DNA from: Phaeoceros laevis
Lineage: Eukaryota; Anthocerotophyta; Anthocerotopsida; Notothyladales
Length of the DNA: 21,017 nucleotides
Assembly: GCA_049999765.1 (NCBI GenBank)
Contig: JBNGIQ010008251.1
Span: 1 to 21,017 of the forward strand
Direction: 5' to 3'
In this document: piece after piece, positions 8,855-21,017 of the stretch
How the letters are laid out: each line of letters opens with the position of its first letter
Numbering within the stretch: position 1 is the first letter of the stretch
The notes under the pieces: model-generated
What the model saw: the letters and a program-made list of their open reading frames with translations, nothing else
Told to the model about the DNA's origin: nothing
The model's database searches: none
Translations under genes and position numbers: made by a program

Positions 8855-10760
8855 ATGTCAAATTTGGCCAATCTATGGACTCCCGAACGCTATTTTCCGA
8901 GCTGCTGCCAGAGATGCATATCGAGTCTTCTGCGTGACTTTATCACGATGTTGCCATCAGGCAGCCTGCTGTATTCCAAAGCAGGTCTGGTCCGGGTTCG
9001 CAACCCAGCATATCTTTCCAGGTCAGCGCCAAAGGTGTGGATGTGGAGCCGTTTGCACCTACAGCACCGGTTGATCACAAGAAGCAACGTACATACAATT
9101 CCGGAAGAAGAACAGGAGGAGGAAGCCAGGCACGTCCCTGTTCTGCTGAAGGATGTGTTGGAGCAGTTTGCTGCATTGCAGCTACGGTCGTTCGTGGACT
9201 GCACTCTAGGTGCTGGAGGCCACGCTGCTGCTGTATGTCTCGTGGATTGACCTACATTCACACGTATGTTGCTTATTTCTGTTATAATTAGCTTGTTTTG
9301 ATGCAGCATGTCTCTGATACCCAGCTTTGAGCGTTATCTGTTAAACTTGAAGAGTCCAAATTTGAACCTATTGTTTATTGTGCAGATTATTAGGAGTCAC
9401 CCCGAGATGCAAACATTTATCGGCCTAGATGTTGACCCCGTGGCCCATACGGAGGCCAGATCGAGGCTTCAAGCTGCTGCAGATGAGATGCAGGCTTCTT
9501 CTGGAGTGGCGTCTCGCCTAAACTTGCAGTTGATTCGCACCAACTTCAGGAACGTCAAAAGTGTCTTAGGGCAAGTGGACGACCAGCTTTATTTGCAGGG
9601 AGTCAATGGTGTCCTTCTGGATTTGGGGATGTCTTCAATGCAGGTACTTTTGGTGAAAGCATGCCACTGCTGTTTGGACATAGAGTTGATGTGCCTTATT
9701 CGTTGCCTTTTGACTGGCATGGGAGTCTGTCTGAAATACAGGATTTCTATTGTCTCTTAGGTCAATGTTGCTGAGAGGGGCTTCAGCTTTTTACGAGATG
9801 GACCAGCAGACATGAGGATGGATCCAGATGTAAGGAGACTATGTAAACTGCTGTATGAGGCAGGTGCTTGCGTGTGGTGACCTCTTGCTTTTTCTGTTTA
9901 TCTGCCCGTCAAAAACATTGGTCATCTGTGCTACAGGCAAATCTTAAGGCTGAGGAGATTTTAAACAGCTGGCCTGAGGACGAAATCGGACGCATTTTGC
10001 GAGAGTATGGCGAGGAAAGAAGGTGGCGACATATAGCTCGCAAGATAATTGGAGCACGACTCGCTGGAGGCATCAAGACTACCTCAGACCTTGTGGAGCT
10101 AATTGGTGACCACTTGTAGCCAAAGGACTTCTTGACTTGATTATGCCTCACAGTTCAGCTCGTTCTGCTTGGTTGTCTTACAGGAATCTTGTGATTCTTA
10201 GTGTATTCTCCTAACTGATTTGCACGATGCTTGATGGTTCGCAAGTTTTCCTTCGAGTCCTGCACTGAGCCAAATTCTCGTCTTTCTCCACAGGCAAGCA
10301 GAAAAAGTTCAAGCCTGGACCTCATCCAGCAACCCGTGCTTTTCAGGCCCTGCGAATTGCAGTTAATGATGAGCTGAAGTCTCTCGAGATCGCACTGTCT
10401 GATGCTTTTGCATCGCTGTCCTCAGGAGGACGACTTGCAGTGATCTCATTTCACAGTTTAGAAGATCGGATTGTGAAGCATTTTTTTCTGGAGGCTGCAG
10501 GTTTGAAGTCAGAATCCGAATTTGTGGAGGAGGAAGATTTCTCTCAGCTGATTCATATTCCTGGACAGACAAGACATAGTAAGTATATCTCAAAAAAGCG
10601 CCTGATGGAGGGTTGTGTAGCTGTACAAAAACCCAAAAACGTGTTAGAGGGCCGAAAGGCCATCATTTTGACCAGAAGACCAGTCATTGCTGGTGACGAA
10701 GAAGTTGGAGGCAATCCGCGGTCTAGAAGTGCTAAGCTAAGGGTTATTCAAAAGGTTTAA
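8855..10760 (+). CDS. rsmH: Organellar 16S rRNA (cytosine-N4) methyltransferase, RsmH/MraW family
   Basis: Model: 8855-9232, 9386-9643, 9761-9829, 9937-10105, 10294-10760; 1341 nt, 446 aa. RsmH methylates N4 of the P-site cytosine of small-subunit rRNA using S-adenosylmethionine. Motifs in order: [13 protein letters not shown] (about residue 92), [13 protein letters not shown] (SAM loop, spanning intron 1), [97 protein letters not shown] and the terminal [12 protein letters not shown]. The first 85 or so residues, rich in Ser, Arg and Leu and poor in acids, resemble a chloroplast or mitochondrial transit peptide, so the plastid CMAL-type or a mitochondrial enzyme is likely; the sequence does not say which. 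Introns of 153, 117, 107 and 188 nt fit frame. The donor of intron 4 is G/GTGACC at 10106, read through in frame a few codons before a TAG. Confidence 0.95.
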
Positions 10761-11738
10761 TGGGTTGGAGCTATTTCGACAAGCTTTTCTGGATATGCAA
10801 GCATGCGGACCCTGCCTCTTTCAATTGACGCACTATGTTGTGAGTGCTTAACGACCAGCCTGTTCGGTTGGTATTCGCGAATCTCCTGAAGACTATCGAC
10901 TAGTTCTCAAGAGCTTGATTACTGTGCGACATTTTCATCCATGCACAGTGCGGTGGGCGCACTGGAGAAGTTGGCTACTGGGAGGGACCCGCAGTTATTC
11001 TGAGGTGCTTCTTGATCGTTCAACGGAGGACTTCTCGCCCTGCTAGATGCTTGGAGAGGTTGGTTTGAACAAGACATAGCACTGTTGTTGACAGAAGTGA
11101 GACTCTTGGGGAAACCCCGTGATCACGGGTGTAGTGGGACCCAAGGGAAGGCCAGCTTCCAAGACACAGCTTGGCTGCCCATGCTTTCTGCAAAAAGTCC
11201 CACCACGGTGACCAACCTCAATAGGATAAGGGTAAGTTTCTGCACTTTTAGATAGGCTGAAGTAATGCTTCTTGAAATTACTATTACCCATGACGCCCAG
11301 CATTGGTGTGCAGTACCACAACAAGAGCCGGGGACAGCAGAGCCATAGTCTGCGCGCATATTCTACTCCTGTGATGTCGCTGTGCACTGGTAGTACATGA
11401 TTCCAGTGCGGGAAAGAACATGCAACTAGTCTTGAGGCCCCAAGGCGATATTTCTCGAGTAGGAATCGACAACAGTGTCATCACTGTACTCTATGAATTT
11501 CCCGTGAGGGCTCTCTACCTGCTTTGTCCGCGAGGAGTAGGACAGGCAAGAGGACATGCATTTTGATGACGAAGGCATCTTATCTGCGAGTCATCAGAAT
11601 GACTGAAGGCCTTGTCCGGTGCTTCTTGTCAAAGCAGGAATGCGCCACATAGTACTGAATGTGGCTTGCCCTTGTAGGCCGGCTTGACCTAAGGTTGGCG
11701 AATATGTAGTCTCCTTGTAGTGGGGGGGAGAATTGATG
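10761..11738. other. rsmH 3'UTR and unassigned spacer
   Basis: No gene is recognised on either strand. The minus-strand open frame at 11043-11387 has no family motif and no credible splice partners. The first part presumably holds the rsmH 3' end. Confidence 0.45.
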
Positions 11739-12619
11739 GTAGGTCCAAGCTTCAGGTACAGCAGGATAGGATATTCTGCAGATCATTCGCTGGCGGGCTT
11801 GCCTCACCTGGTGGGCGGCTTTGGGCGCTTCCAATAGGTGGAGCGGCTGTCTGGCTACGACCGTTGTATTTTTTATTTAACCCTGCCTCCGAGTGGCTCG
11901 GCATCCGACGGCTGTCGGTAGACCACGAAGCCATTTGATCCCCCCAGGTAAAGTCTTTGTTTCGCAAATAAACAGCGTGAGCGAGAAGTTTCTAGGGGAG
12001 AGTAGGAAGGCTGGTGGAGTGGTGGGAAGCCGGCATTTAAGGAGCCGCGTCCCGCTTGCAGCCGTGAGTTCTGGAAGTCCTACTCTAGTGTACAGAATTC
12101 GGTGAAGCCATCGGGGAGGTCTTGCTGTTGTCTTTCCTCCAGCGTTTGTTCTTCACTTCTACTGTCGGTTGCCTGACAGCGCCAGCCTAGCTGCTGTTTG
12201 CTTGGTGAAGGGACTGTGAGGACCTTGCCTCTTTGCTGCTGCTCCTCCGGTTTCTTGCGGCATCCACCGGCCCTCACTCCCATTTCACAACGGTCTTTGC
12301 GGATTAGCTGGGGGCTGTGGTTGCAGGAAGGCGATTGCTTGCTTTGTGTTGAGAAGTGGCGTGAGGCTGAGGTTCTCCTTAGTAGCGAGGCGTCCTATTT
12401 GAGTTGTATACTGTCTCGACAGTTGTACTGGTGTATTCGCTCGCTTGAATTTGTGAGGCTGCACGTGCTTGCCTCTTTGCGTGAGGAGGAAGCTTCTGGT
12501 TTCCTGTCCTGCTTCGCACCGTCGAGTCTGGAGTGACGTTCTTCGTGGGTTCTTGCGGTTGTGGCGGTTGTTGTCTAGCAGGGCGCTTCTAATTGAAGAA
12601 ACAACTCTTGGTTGGAAGC
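11739..12619 (+). other. Promoter and long ATG-free 5' leader of the 12620 gene
   Basis: No ATG occurs on the plus strand over 881 nt; chance alone predicts about a dozen. The strand is rich in T and G with CTT/CTC tracts, as in plant 5' leaders. A weak TATA-like TATTTTTTATTTAA lies at about 11867-11880. A possible leader intron runs from CAG/GTAAAG (11948) to CTTGCAG (ends 12061), both good signals. The ATG vacuum ends exactly at the start codon at 12620, which supports this as scanned leader RNA. Confidence 0.55.
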
Positions 12620-12958
12620 ATGCCGATGCCCATGGACACCTCCGGTGGAGACAGGAAGCCCTTCTATGACCCAGTTTACAGGCCCAGTACTGTCAGGCTG
12701 GGGGCGGAGGATTGCAGCAGGGGCTGGTACGACGACTTCAGTGTGTTCAACCATTTGCATCTTCCCAGGCCTCCGAGCTCCCCTCGAGTGTCTTCAGAGA
12801 TTCGCGTGGATCACTTCAGGCAGGGACAAGTTGCGAAATCTGGTAGCCAGGAGTTTTTGTGTCAGAAGCCCCTCAAGATCGAGGTGGAGTCTGATGCCCA
12901 TCAGGATTCGTCACCCAAACCGTCACCACGACAAGCTGGGAAGGAGGTCCTTGGGTAG
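12620..12958 (+). CDS. Unrecognised 112-aa protein behind a long leader
   Basis: Starting at the first ATG after the 881-nt ATG-free stretch, the frame reads MPMPMDTSGGDRKPFYDPVY and continues with STVRLGAEDC, SRGWYDDFSVFNHLHLP and a Ser/Pro/Lys-rich tail, ending in TAG. I do not recognise a family. There is no signal peptide, membrane segment or Cys motif; the second half is probably disordered. The aromatic, acidic patch at about residues 35-48 is the only candidate for a folded or binding motif. A G/GTAGGG just before the stop could be a splice donor, in which case this is a first coding exon; no clear partner was found. Evidence for coding is the leader context and the protein-like composition, not homology. 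Confidence 0.5.
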   Translation: MPMPMDTSGGDRKPFYDPVYRPSTVRLGAEDCSRGWYDDFSVFNHLHLPRPPSSPRVSSEIRVDHFRQGQVAKSGSQEFLCQKPLKIEVESDAHQDSSPKPSPRQAGKEVLG

Positions 12959-13642
12959 GGCTTCATGGTTCCTTGTGAATTTTTCTATCGAGGTCTACAA
13001 TCTTGAAGACTGTCGCAGGTGCCATCCTCTGTCAGTGTTATGTGGAGATCTGGTTGTACCTTTTGCTTGTGCGTAAAGGGACAACCATGCGATGTGATAT
13101 ATTTGGTGTGACGCAGTGGGATGGCGACCATATGCACCCTTGGGGAGCCTGTATATACTTCTTCTTTCTACTGACCCTCTGCTCGCTCTCCAGATGTTAC
13201 CTCTTGACGGCGTCATCTCCACTCTAGGCGTTCTTGCCATTTTGGTTTTGGCTTGGCAAGTTGACACCAAAGCTTAGGTAGTCTTTCAGTGCAGTAAGCT
13301 TCCGAAACTGGAGGAGGTGATATGTAAAAGTTTTAGCTGTGTAGGAAACTCGTTTACTTGGATGCGCTTCCTCTGATTGGGGCGTTATGCTTAATTCCTC
13401 GCTCAGAGGAGTAGGTGAAAACTTTTTACTGACGGAATGCCCTGCAATCCGTTGTACTTTTAACTGTACAGTCTTGTGCTATCTTGTGGATTGAGGTGCA
13501 TAGTTGAGATGATTATTGTGTAAAAGCCAGCTTCTTCACCACGAGAGTGCTTGTAGAAGAAGATAAAACTCTTTTAGGCTCGAATGGTCCACACGTTGGT
13601 GATAGAGAGGATCATGTTGGTGGAAGTACTTTATCAGAGTTC
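12959..13642. other. Presumed 3'UTR of the 12620 gene and spacer
   Basis: No coding sequence is recognised. The plus strand stays T- and G-rich to about 13540, which fits a long 3'UTR. No clear polyadenylation signal is seen. Confidence 0.4.
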
Positions 13643-14087
13643 GCAACTGGTAATTCAAGTTGTGATGTGCAGTGTTTGCTACATGGCCAAACTAAGTCTG
13701 TCAGGATTGCTGCCAACCAGATCCCACGAAAAACTGGTGACATCTTGTGCAGAATGGTACCCAGGCCAGGATGTTCATGCGGCCGAGCTTATGGATGATT
13801 CAAGGGTTAACATCTCTAAAACGAATTGAGGTGAGATTCTGTAGTGTCCTTCAACAAGTAATATTGGCAACTGGTAATTCAAGTTGTGATGTAAAGTGTT
13901 GCTACATGGGCAAATAAAGTCTGTCAGAATTGCTGCCAACCAGGTACCACGAAAAACTGGTGACATCTTGTGCAGAATGGTCGCCAGGCCAGGATGTTCA
14001 TGCGGCAGAGCTTGCATATCATTGGAGGGATTAACATCCCTAAAACGAACTGATGTGAGATTCTGTTGTGTCCTTCAACAAGTAACA
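13643..14087. repeat. Direct tandem repeat, two copies, 224-bp period
   Basis: Copy 1 (13643-13863) and copy 2 (13867-14087) both start GCAACTGGTAATTCAAGTTG and end TCCTTCAACAAGTAA, and share the internal block AAAAACTGGTGACATCTTGTG. Differences are scattered substitutions and a few one- to five-base indels, by eye near 90% identity. The indels break reading frames, so the unit is not a conserved coding repeat. The repeat sits between the two convergent genes ending near 12958 and 14204. Confidence 0.88.
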
Positions 14088-14203
14088 AGTAATAACGAGT
14101 TCACAGAAACGATGGGCACGTACATAGACAAGGGCAAACTTCGATTGTTTGGCACAATGATGAGTAGGCGAGAAAAAATTGGTCAGCTATAGGGCTGATC
14201 CCT

Positions 14204-16880
14204 CTAGCTTCTAGCCTCGACTTGAGGTCTAATAGGTACTGGGTGAGCCTCAGTGTTGAACACAAATTGAGTCAATGGTAGCACGTCCTTTGGAGCAAAG
14301 AGCAAGTACAAGTACTTCAATGTTTCGCCGAGAAAAAAGGTTTCCTGTTTATCCCTCTTGGGTGCAGGAACTACTGTGACATCGTCAAGCGAGCTGTACC
14401 CGCCCGACGAGACCTTGGTGTGTTCTTCGAAAGCTTTGAATATGCTCCAACCCCACTCTCGGTACCTGCGCCACGGAATGCACGTTGGTCAGCCTCCCAG
14501 CTACTCTTTCACCCTAATTGAAACTCAGCTCTGCATTGCATTGCATATTGTGCGGAAAACTAGTCTCAGCTCTCCTGCGGTAGCTTACTTGACGTCCTCC
14601 GTAATCCGGTGAAGTATGAAAAGAGATTCGACTGTCTCAGGACGAAGCAGATTATGGTGATCATTAGGCTTGATACTGATATCCTGCTTGTAATCTTTGT
14701 CATCGGACGTGGAGTTCCTTGACTCTCCCTGCATATCAGAACACACAACTTGGTCACATCCACCTCCTACCGTGAAGTTGATGAAAGTACGAGTTGCAGG
14801 AAGAGCAGCAAAAGCACCTCCTCTTCTACTCCCACATAAAAGAATCACAACAAAAGGGACTGTGCTTACGTCGATATTGAAATATACAATCTCAGGGGCA
14901 ATGCGAGTAGCAGTCACAGCGTACATCTCATAACAGGTCCTTCCAAGATCTTCTGCTAGCTGCAGATCTTGTAAGTCTCTCTCAGATAGTAACTTCTTTT
15001 CCTCTGCTTCCTGCTTTGTGAGTCCCCTTGTTGCCCCTAGGGCAAGATTTCCTGCTAAGAAGCACACCTAGGAGCATTCACAGCAGATTTTCATAAGTAG
15101 GCGAGAAGTTGTGCATGTCTTAACATTCAATTATCAAAATACGTGGACACCATCCCTCCACCTAGGCTACACTCACAAGAAGATTGACATGTGATTGTCA
15201 ACAAACTCTCCTCACACAGTTGGAAGCAGGAAGTCTTAGACACGGTTAGAAAAGTTAAATTTACCAGGTGATCCATCTTCGGACTGAAACTTCCATATTC
15301 ACCGTCAGGCAGCTCTCCAACAAAAACCAAGCCATTAGGAGAAGACTTTCTAACTAGTCGGTGCCTTACACCTGTCATAGCCTCATCATACATCTCCCTC
15401 AGATAGGCTACATTAGTATTACTGGGGTCCACTCCTCCCTGCTGTAGCCAAACCTTCAGGAGATATTCGTAATAGCTGTCACCTCGAGAACCCAGCCGTA
15501 TGTTGTTCCCATGGAACTGGCCAGAATGTGGGCTGTGTTACAAGCACAAGTTAGTTACACAACGAGCACAGAAACACTAGCAATGTCGATGGCATGCGTT
15601 GCATACTGAGCAGGAAAAAATCTGAACACACCATCAAGCCTTACCTTACATAGATTGGGACCAGTCCCTCAACCTTGGGCAGATTCTTGAAGTGTTCGTA
15701 TACATGCATTGCTGCTTTTGAGTAACGAGAATTCCCAGATACTTGGCTAAGATACCCAAATTCAAGTTGCAAGGTTGCTACCTCTGCAGTGCTGCTTGCA
15801 CCATCACCACCTGCAGCATGTGCACTGCTTTCTCGGAGAACAACGTCTGAGTATGGAATCGCAGAAGGACTGGATGTGAAGGCAGACATTAGACGATCTG
15901 CCAAATCAAGTGCTCTCTCCAAGTATACCTTTGGCTCAGGACCTTGCAAATGAGCATCACCCTTGGCTCCCCATGTGATAGGCCCTCCTGTGGGTGTACT
16001 TCCCCCGCTTAAATGGTAAGCACTAAGAAGTCCGCCAAGGACACGAATTGTCGTCTCAAAAACGTTGACCTGCCCTTTTTCCTTAAACCTGGTTGGGAGA
16101 TTATGTTCCACCCAGGATCCAGCTTCTTTCACGACATCTCCAAGGTTCATGATCATGGCAGTGTCAAGCGCATCCACAATAGTAGCTCCTAGTCCTCCGA
16201 GACTATCGACTCCCTTCTGGCTTAATGGATGCAGCTCATCAAATCCCATGGCATACGCCTTGTAACCCTTCCATGCATGTTTGAAAGCTTCAACAACGTC
16301 TGCCTGACGATTCGTCCATACAGCATCCAGATGAATGCTCGTAGATCTTTCCGCCTCAGCTTCCTGTTGATTCTGGGTGGTATTGCCGGACTGGACAATT
16401 GACACTCCTTTCTTACCGGTTTGGTCGAGCTGTGGTGCCAGAACCGGTGGTTTTCTCTTCAGAAGTTTTGACAAGCTAAACTTCCCCCCGTTGGTAACGC
16501 TACTGCCATCTCCACCTTCCGAGCGATTAAACCCACTGGGTACTCCATGCCGCAGGGAATCCCCGCGACTCTGGGTTCCCGAGTCCACCACGTACACGTA
16601 AGCGAACCCCAGAAGCAAGAGTAACATTAAAATCTTGCCTGTGCCACACGATCCACGATTTCTTCGGGTATTGCTGGTCAAAATTGTCTGCGTGACCACC
16701 TGAGTAGGAAATTGCACGGTTAGAAGCAAGTTTTGCTGCTTAGGAAACCGCAAGTATGAGATTCCTAATAGCAGGACACAGCATCCATGAATCTCAGGAT
16801 ACCTTGAGCCAGGAGCGCTTTCGGAACTTGGCATTGTCGTAATGAGCGTCCTGATTTGTGAACGGCAGCAAGGTTCCCAT
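14204..16880 (-). CDS. MNS3: Class I alpha-1,2-mannosidase (GH47), ER MNS3 type
   Basis: Model, minus strand: 16880-16803, 16699-15645, 15532-15265, 15067-14870, 14728-14589, 14465-14204; 2001 nt, 666 aa (Arabidopsis MNS3 is 624). It trims mannose from Man9GlcNAc2 N-glycans early in the secretory pathway. Residues 1-26 contain HYDNAKFRKRSWLK, close to the MNS3 N-terminus. Residues 47-64 (GKILMLLLLLGFAYVYVV) are a type II signal anchor; a variable stem follows to about 150. GH47 motifs in order: GATIVDALDT, NVFETTIRVLGGLLSAY, STAEVATLQLEF, NNIRLGSRGDSYYEYLLK, APEIVYF, LLRPETVESLF, GGYSSLDDVT, ETFFLGETLKYLYLLF and C-terminal FNTEAHPVPI, whose Thr binds the catalytic calcium in this family. All five introns (103-197 nt) are GT-AG and in phase. 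A longer open frame from an ATG at 16834 runs through intron 1 and is a decoy. Confidence 0.96.
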
Positions 16881-17599
16881 GGCTACCAACGACGTCCAGC
16901 TCAATTTGCATGCTGAAGAAGCCTTTCACAGGTCAGTGAGCTCCATGAATAGATCCTCTCGTCTAAACCCAGATCGAGGAGCCAGGATGCTCGCAAAAAT
17001 CGCGAATGGGTGATGGATCGGGTGCTCTGCTTCCAGGAGAGCACTGGCAGCGTTGAGCGGCTAAAACAATCATTTCGCCAACTGCAGAGGGCATAAGTAA
17101 AGAACATATTTTCCTCGTGTCAGGTGATCCCGAGAAAAGAAGTTTGACCGGGTGAAACCGGCTGAATGGCCGCTGGCAACTTAAGGTTTGCTGCTGCTTT
17201 TGAATCATACCAAATCTAGGGTTATGAAGTTGCTGAGCCAAGCGCAATGTTTCGCTTGGTTTGGCTTCGGCTTGCTGACCCTAAGAGGGCAACAAGCTGC
17301 TGCGGCCAGGTGATTCGATCGGCCGAGTGCACCAAGCGACAGGCAAGCGGGTGCAGGGATACCAGTTGAATTCTTCAGTTGCAGGCTGCTCAGGGCGTGG
17401 GTGGGGTGGATGCTGGCTGCGAGTTCAGAGGGTGGGTAACTGACCAGCTAGCGGGAAGGATTGGGAATTCAAGGTTACCTAACTATGCCCTGACTTCTGT
17501 GTTTGGTTTAAATACGTGTAGGTGGAGTCAGCAAGCTGCAGGCTTTGGAGCGCCGCAGACTTGTCGAGCTTGCGAAGGTTTCAGGACTCGATTGCTGAG
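16881..17599. promoter_or_regulatory. Divergent intergenic region, MNS3 (left) and PRMT1 (right)
   Basis: It holds the 5' leaders and promoters of both genes. A TATA-like TTTAAATA lies at 17507-17514, about 85 nt before the PRMT1 start. A telo-box-like TCTAGGGTTA lies near 17215-17224. The open frames in this interval have no recognisable domain. Confidence 0.5.
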
Positions 17600-19722
<2,123 letters not shown>

Positions 19723-20429
19723 TGGTAAGTAATGCGGATCCTGTACTCAAAAGGGTTTCCTGTATTCTAATTTTAGACCTTGTGAGGAAGGTCTAGCACA
19801 CTATGTGAGGGGTTTATGATATTTCATAAGCTTCGAGTTTTCACATGTGTGCTGGAGAGCCTTTTAGATGCCCAACTGGCACATCTGTTCCTTTGGCGCC
19901 TAGATGTGCTGCAAGATTCTTTAGTTCCTATTGGACTTATCAGATTAGCTATTTAATGCTTCGTTGACTCAAGCGCCGCCCTGATGTGCGAGAGTTCCTT
20001 GAACTTCCTTCTTATCCCGCATGTAGAAAATCTATCTATCTTCAGGTACTCCTTGTCAGAGCTAACAAATGTCTATCGCCATCGCAGTTGTGCGAAATTC
20101 ATGATTCTCGGTGCACTTAGGTCTCTACTCGGCAAGATACAGAGATCCTCCTCGAAGCGCGAAGTACTAGGAAGTGCATGTGACATTGTCGGCATTGATG
20201 GGTTCCGAATTGTTTCCCGCTAGTAAATGCTTCGGCTCCATGAAGTATGTCATAGTGCTGCTTGCATTCACTTTATGTCCCGTCCAGCTGCTTTACCAGC
20301 TTTTAGCGATGAAGTAATCTCGTGAGTCTTGTGTGAGTGGAGTCCGTGGACACAAACTTCCCCCGAGTCAAGGTCGAGCCCGCTTGCCTTGTGGACTTCG
20401 TCTTGCGAGCCGACGTTTCTTCGAATTCA
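19723..20429. other. PRMT1 3'UTR and spacer
   Basis: A consensus donor, GTAAGTAA, begins at 19725, just after the PRMT1 stop, hinting at a 3'UTR intron. An open frame at 19984-20223 has no recognisable domain but might belong to the kinase-like relic to the right. No other feature is seen. Confidence 0.4.
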
Positions 20430-20740
20430 TCCACATTCTGAAACGTATTAACACAAATGGGAGTGATGCCTCCCACCAAGTGATCATGCGCATTGCGGAC
20501 CAAATCAAACGTGAGCCAGGTTTGGAAACTAAAACAGATGTGCTCCTGGCGTTGCGACGGCTCCACCAGTACAAGCTCCTCCACAATGATGTTGCCTTGT
20601 CAAATATTGTTGTGGTTAGAACTTTCAAAAATAGTGCAAAAGTTTGCTTCCTCGATTTTGTGTAGTCCATATTTGCTGCAGAGCATAGCGATTTGAAAGA
20701 CAATTTAGAAAACTGTGCAAGGATGTTGGACAGTTCGTAA
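20430..20740 (+). pseudogene. Broken protein-kinase-like fragment
   Basis: One frame reads TKTDVLLALRRLHQYKLLHNDVALSNIVVV and then VCFLDFV followed by TAG. This resembles a kinase catalytic loop (H-x-D ... N) and the DFG segment, with V in place of G. After the TAG the same frame continues SDLKDNLENCARMLDSS, which looks like further kinase C-lobe, to TAA at 20738-20740. No N-lobe lysine or glycine loop was found upstream; text at 20333-20430 needs a different frame. It is probably the relic of a kinase-domain gene or of a mobile element carrying one. The family is uncertain. Confidence 0.5.
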
Positions 20741-21017
20741 TTGGACCGACAGTTCTAAGGTCGCTCATGGATCCCTGCACACTCGTCCCTACAACAGTTT
20801 GAAGTGTAGGAAGCACAACTAAAATGCAGCTAGTAGTAGATCAGGATCAGGTCCTAGCCAGGAAAAGGCTGTTTTTTGTACAGACAACGAGCTGTGCAGG
20901 GGTGTGAACACTATTATCACAAATGTTTGCTTGAAGGGGTGTGGCCACGATCATCCGCACATGCCTGTCTGTATATGTTTGCTTGAACTTGAAGCCTCGA
21001 CGACCTTATCTTGTAAA
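20741..21017. other. Right edge, nothing recognised
   Basis: The only pattern seen is a short direct repeat: ATGTTTGCTTGAA occurs near 20923 and again near 20977. Confidence 0.4.

Noticed and set aside
11043-11387. A minus-strand open frame of 114 codons downstream of rsmH
   Set aside because: It overlaps other open frames in different phases, shows no family motif, and offers no splice partners or promoter.
12593-12619. An upstream extension of the orphan protein (MKKQLLVGS...)
   Set aside because: It begins with TTG. The first ATG is at 12620, and the region before it behaves as ATG-free leader.
15641-16834. A 397-residue open frame as the mannosidase start and single exon
   Set aside because: Its first 45 residues come from intron 1. 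The conserved MNS3 N-terminus (HYDNAKF) lies in another frame from 16880, with good splice sites between. At the other end it passes the exon donor at 15645.

Overview
This is nuclear DNA from a streptophyte, most likely a land plant. Four intron-bearing genes can be rebuilt exon by exon from family motifs: UFM1, an RsmH/MraW-type rRNA methyltransferase with a transit-peptide-like leader, a class I alpha-mannosidase of the MNS3 type, and a PRMT1-type arginine methyltransferase. A neprosin (DUF4409/DUF239) gene, a decayed neprosin copy, a decayed intronless PLS-type PPR gene and TTTAGGG-like promoter boxes also point to a land plant. Introns are short (mostly 80-200 nt, GT-AG). A bryophyte or lycophyte seems plausible, but that is inference and I cannot name a species.

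Layout. 1-1665 is a partly decayed copy of a neprosin gene (minus strand, cut by the left edge) with its upstream region. 1231-1585 is a foldback element, and 1714-2502 is a 0.8-kb element with 21-bp terminal inverted repeats. 2503-3990 has no gene I recognise, but holds a minisatellite and an AT-rich stretch. 3997-5747 is the more intact neprosin copy (minus), with upstream DNA to about 6640 that matches the first copy. 6762-7440 is a frameshifted PPR relic. 7794-8634 is UFM1 (minus) and 8855-10760 is rsmH (plus); the two diverge from a shared promoter. 10761-11738 is unassigned. About 11740-13600 looks like a transcription unit with a very long ATG-free leader and a 112-aa protein I do not recognise. 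13643-14087 is a two-copy 224-bp direct repeat. 14204-16880 is the mannosidase (minus) and 17600-19722 is PRMT1 (plus), again divergent. 20430-20740 is a broken kinase-like fragment.

The intact genes are housekeeping functions of different compartments: protein UFMylation, organellar 16S rRNA methylation, ER N-glycan trimming and protein arginine methylation. I see no operon-like or shared-pathway logic. The left third is accessory DNA shaped by duplication and small transposons. The most unusual points are a UFM1 start codon split by an intron, an 11-nt micro-exon and a 21-bp tandem duplication of a splice donor in PRMT1, and an 881-nt stretch without ATG ahead of the unknown small protein.
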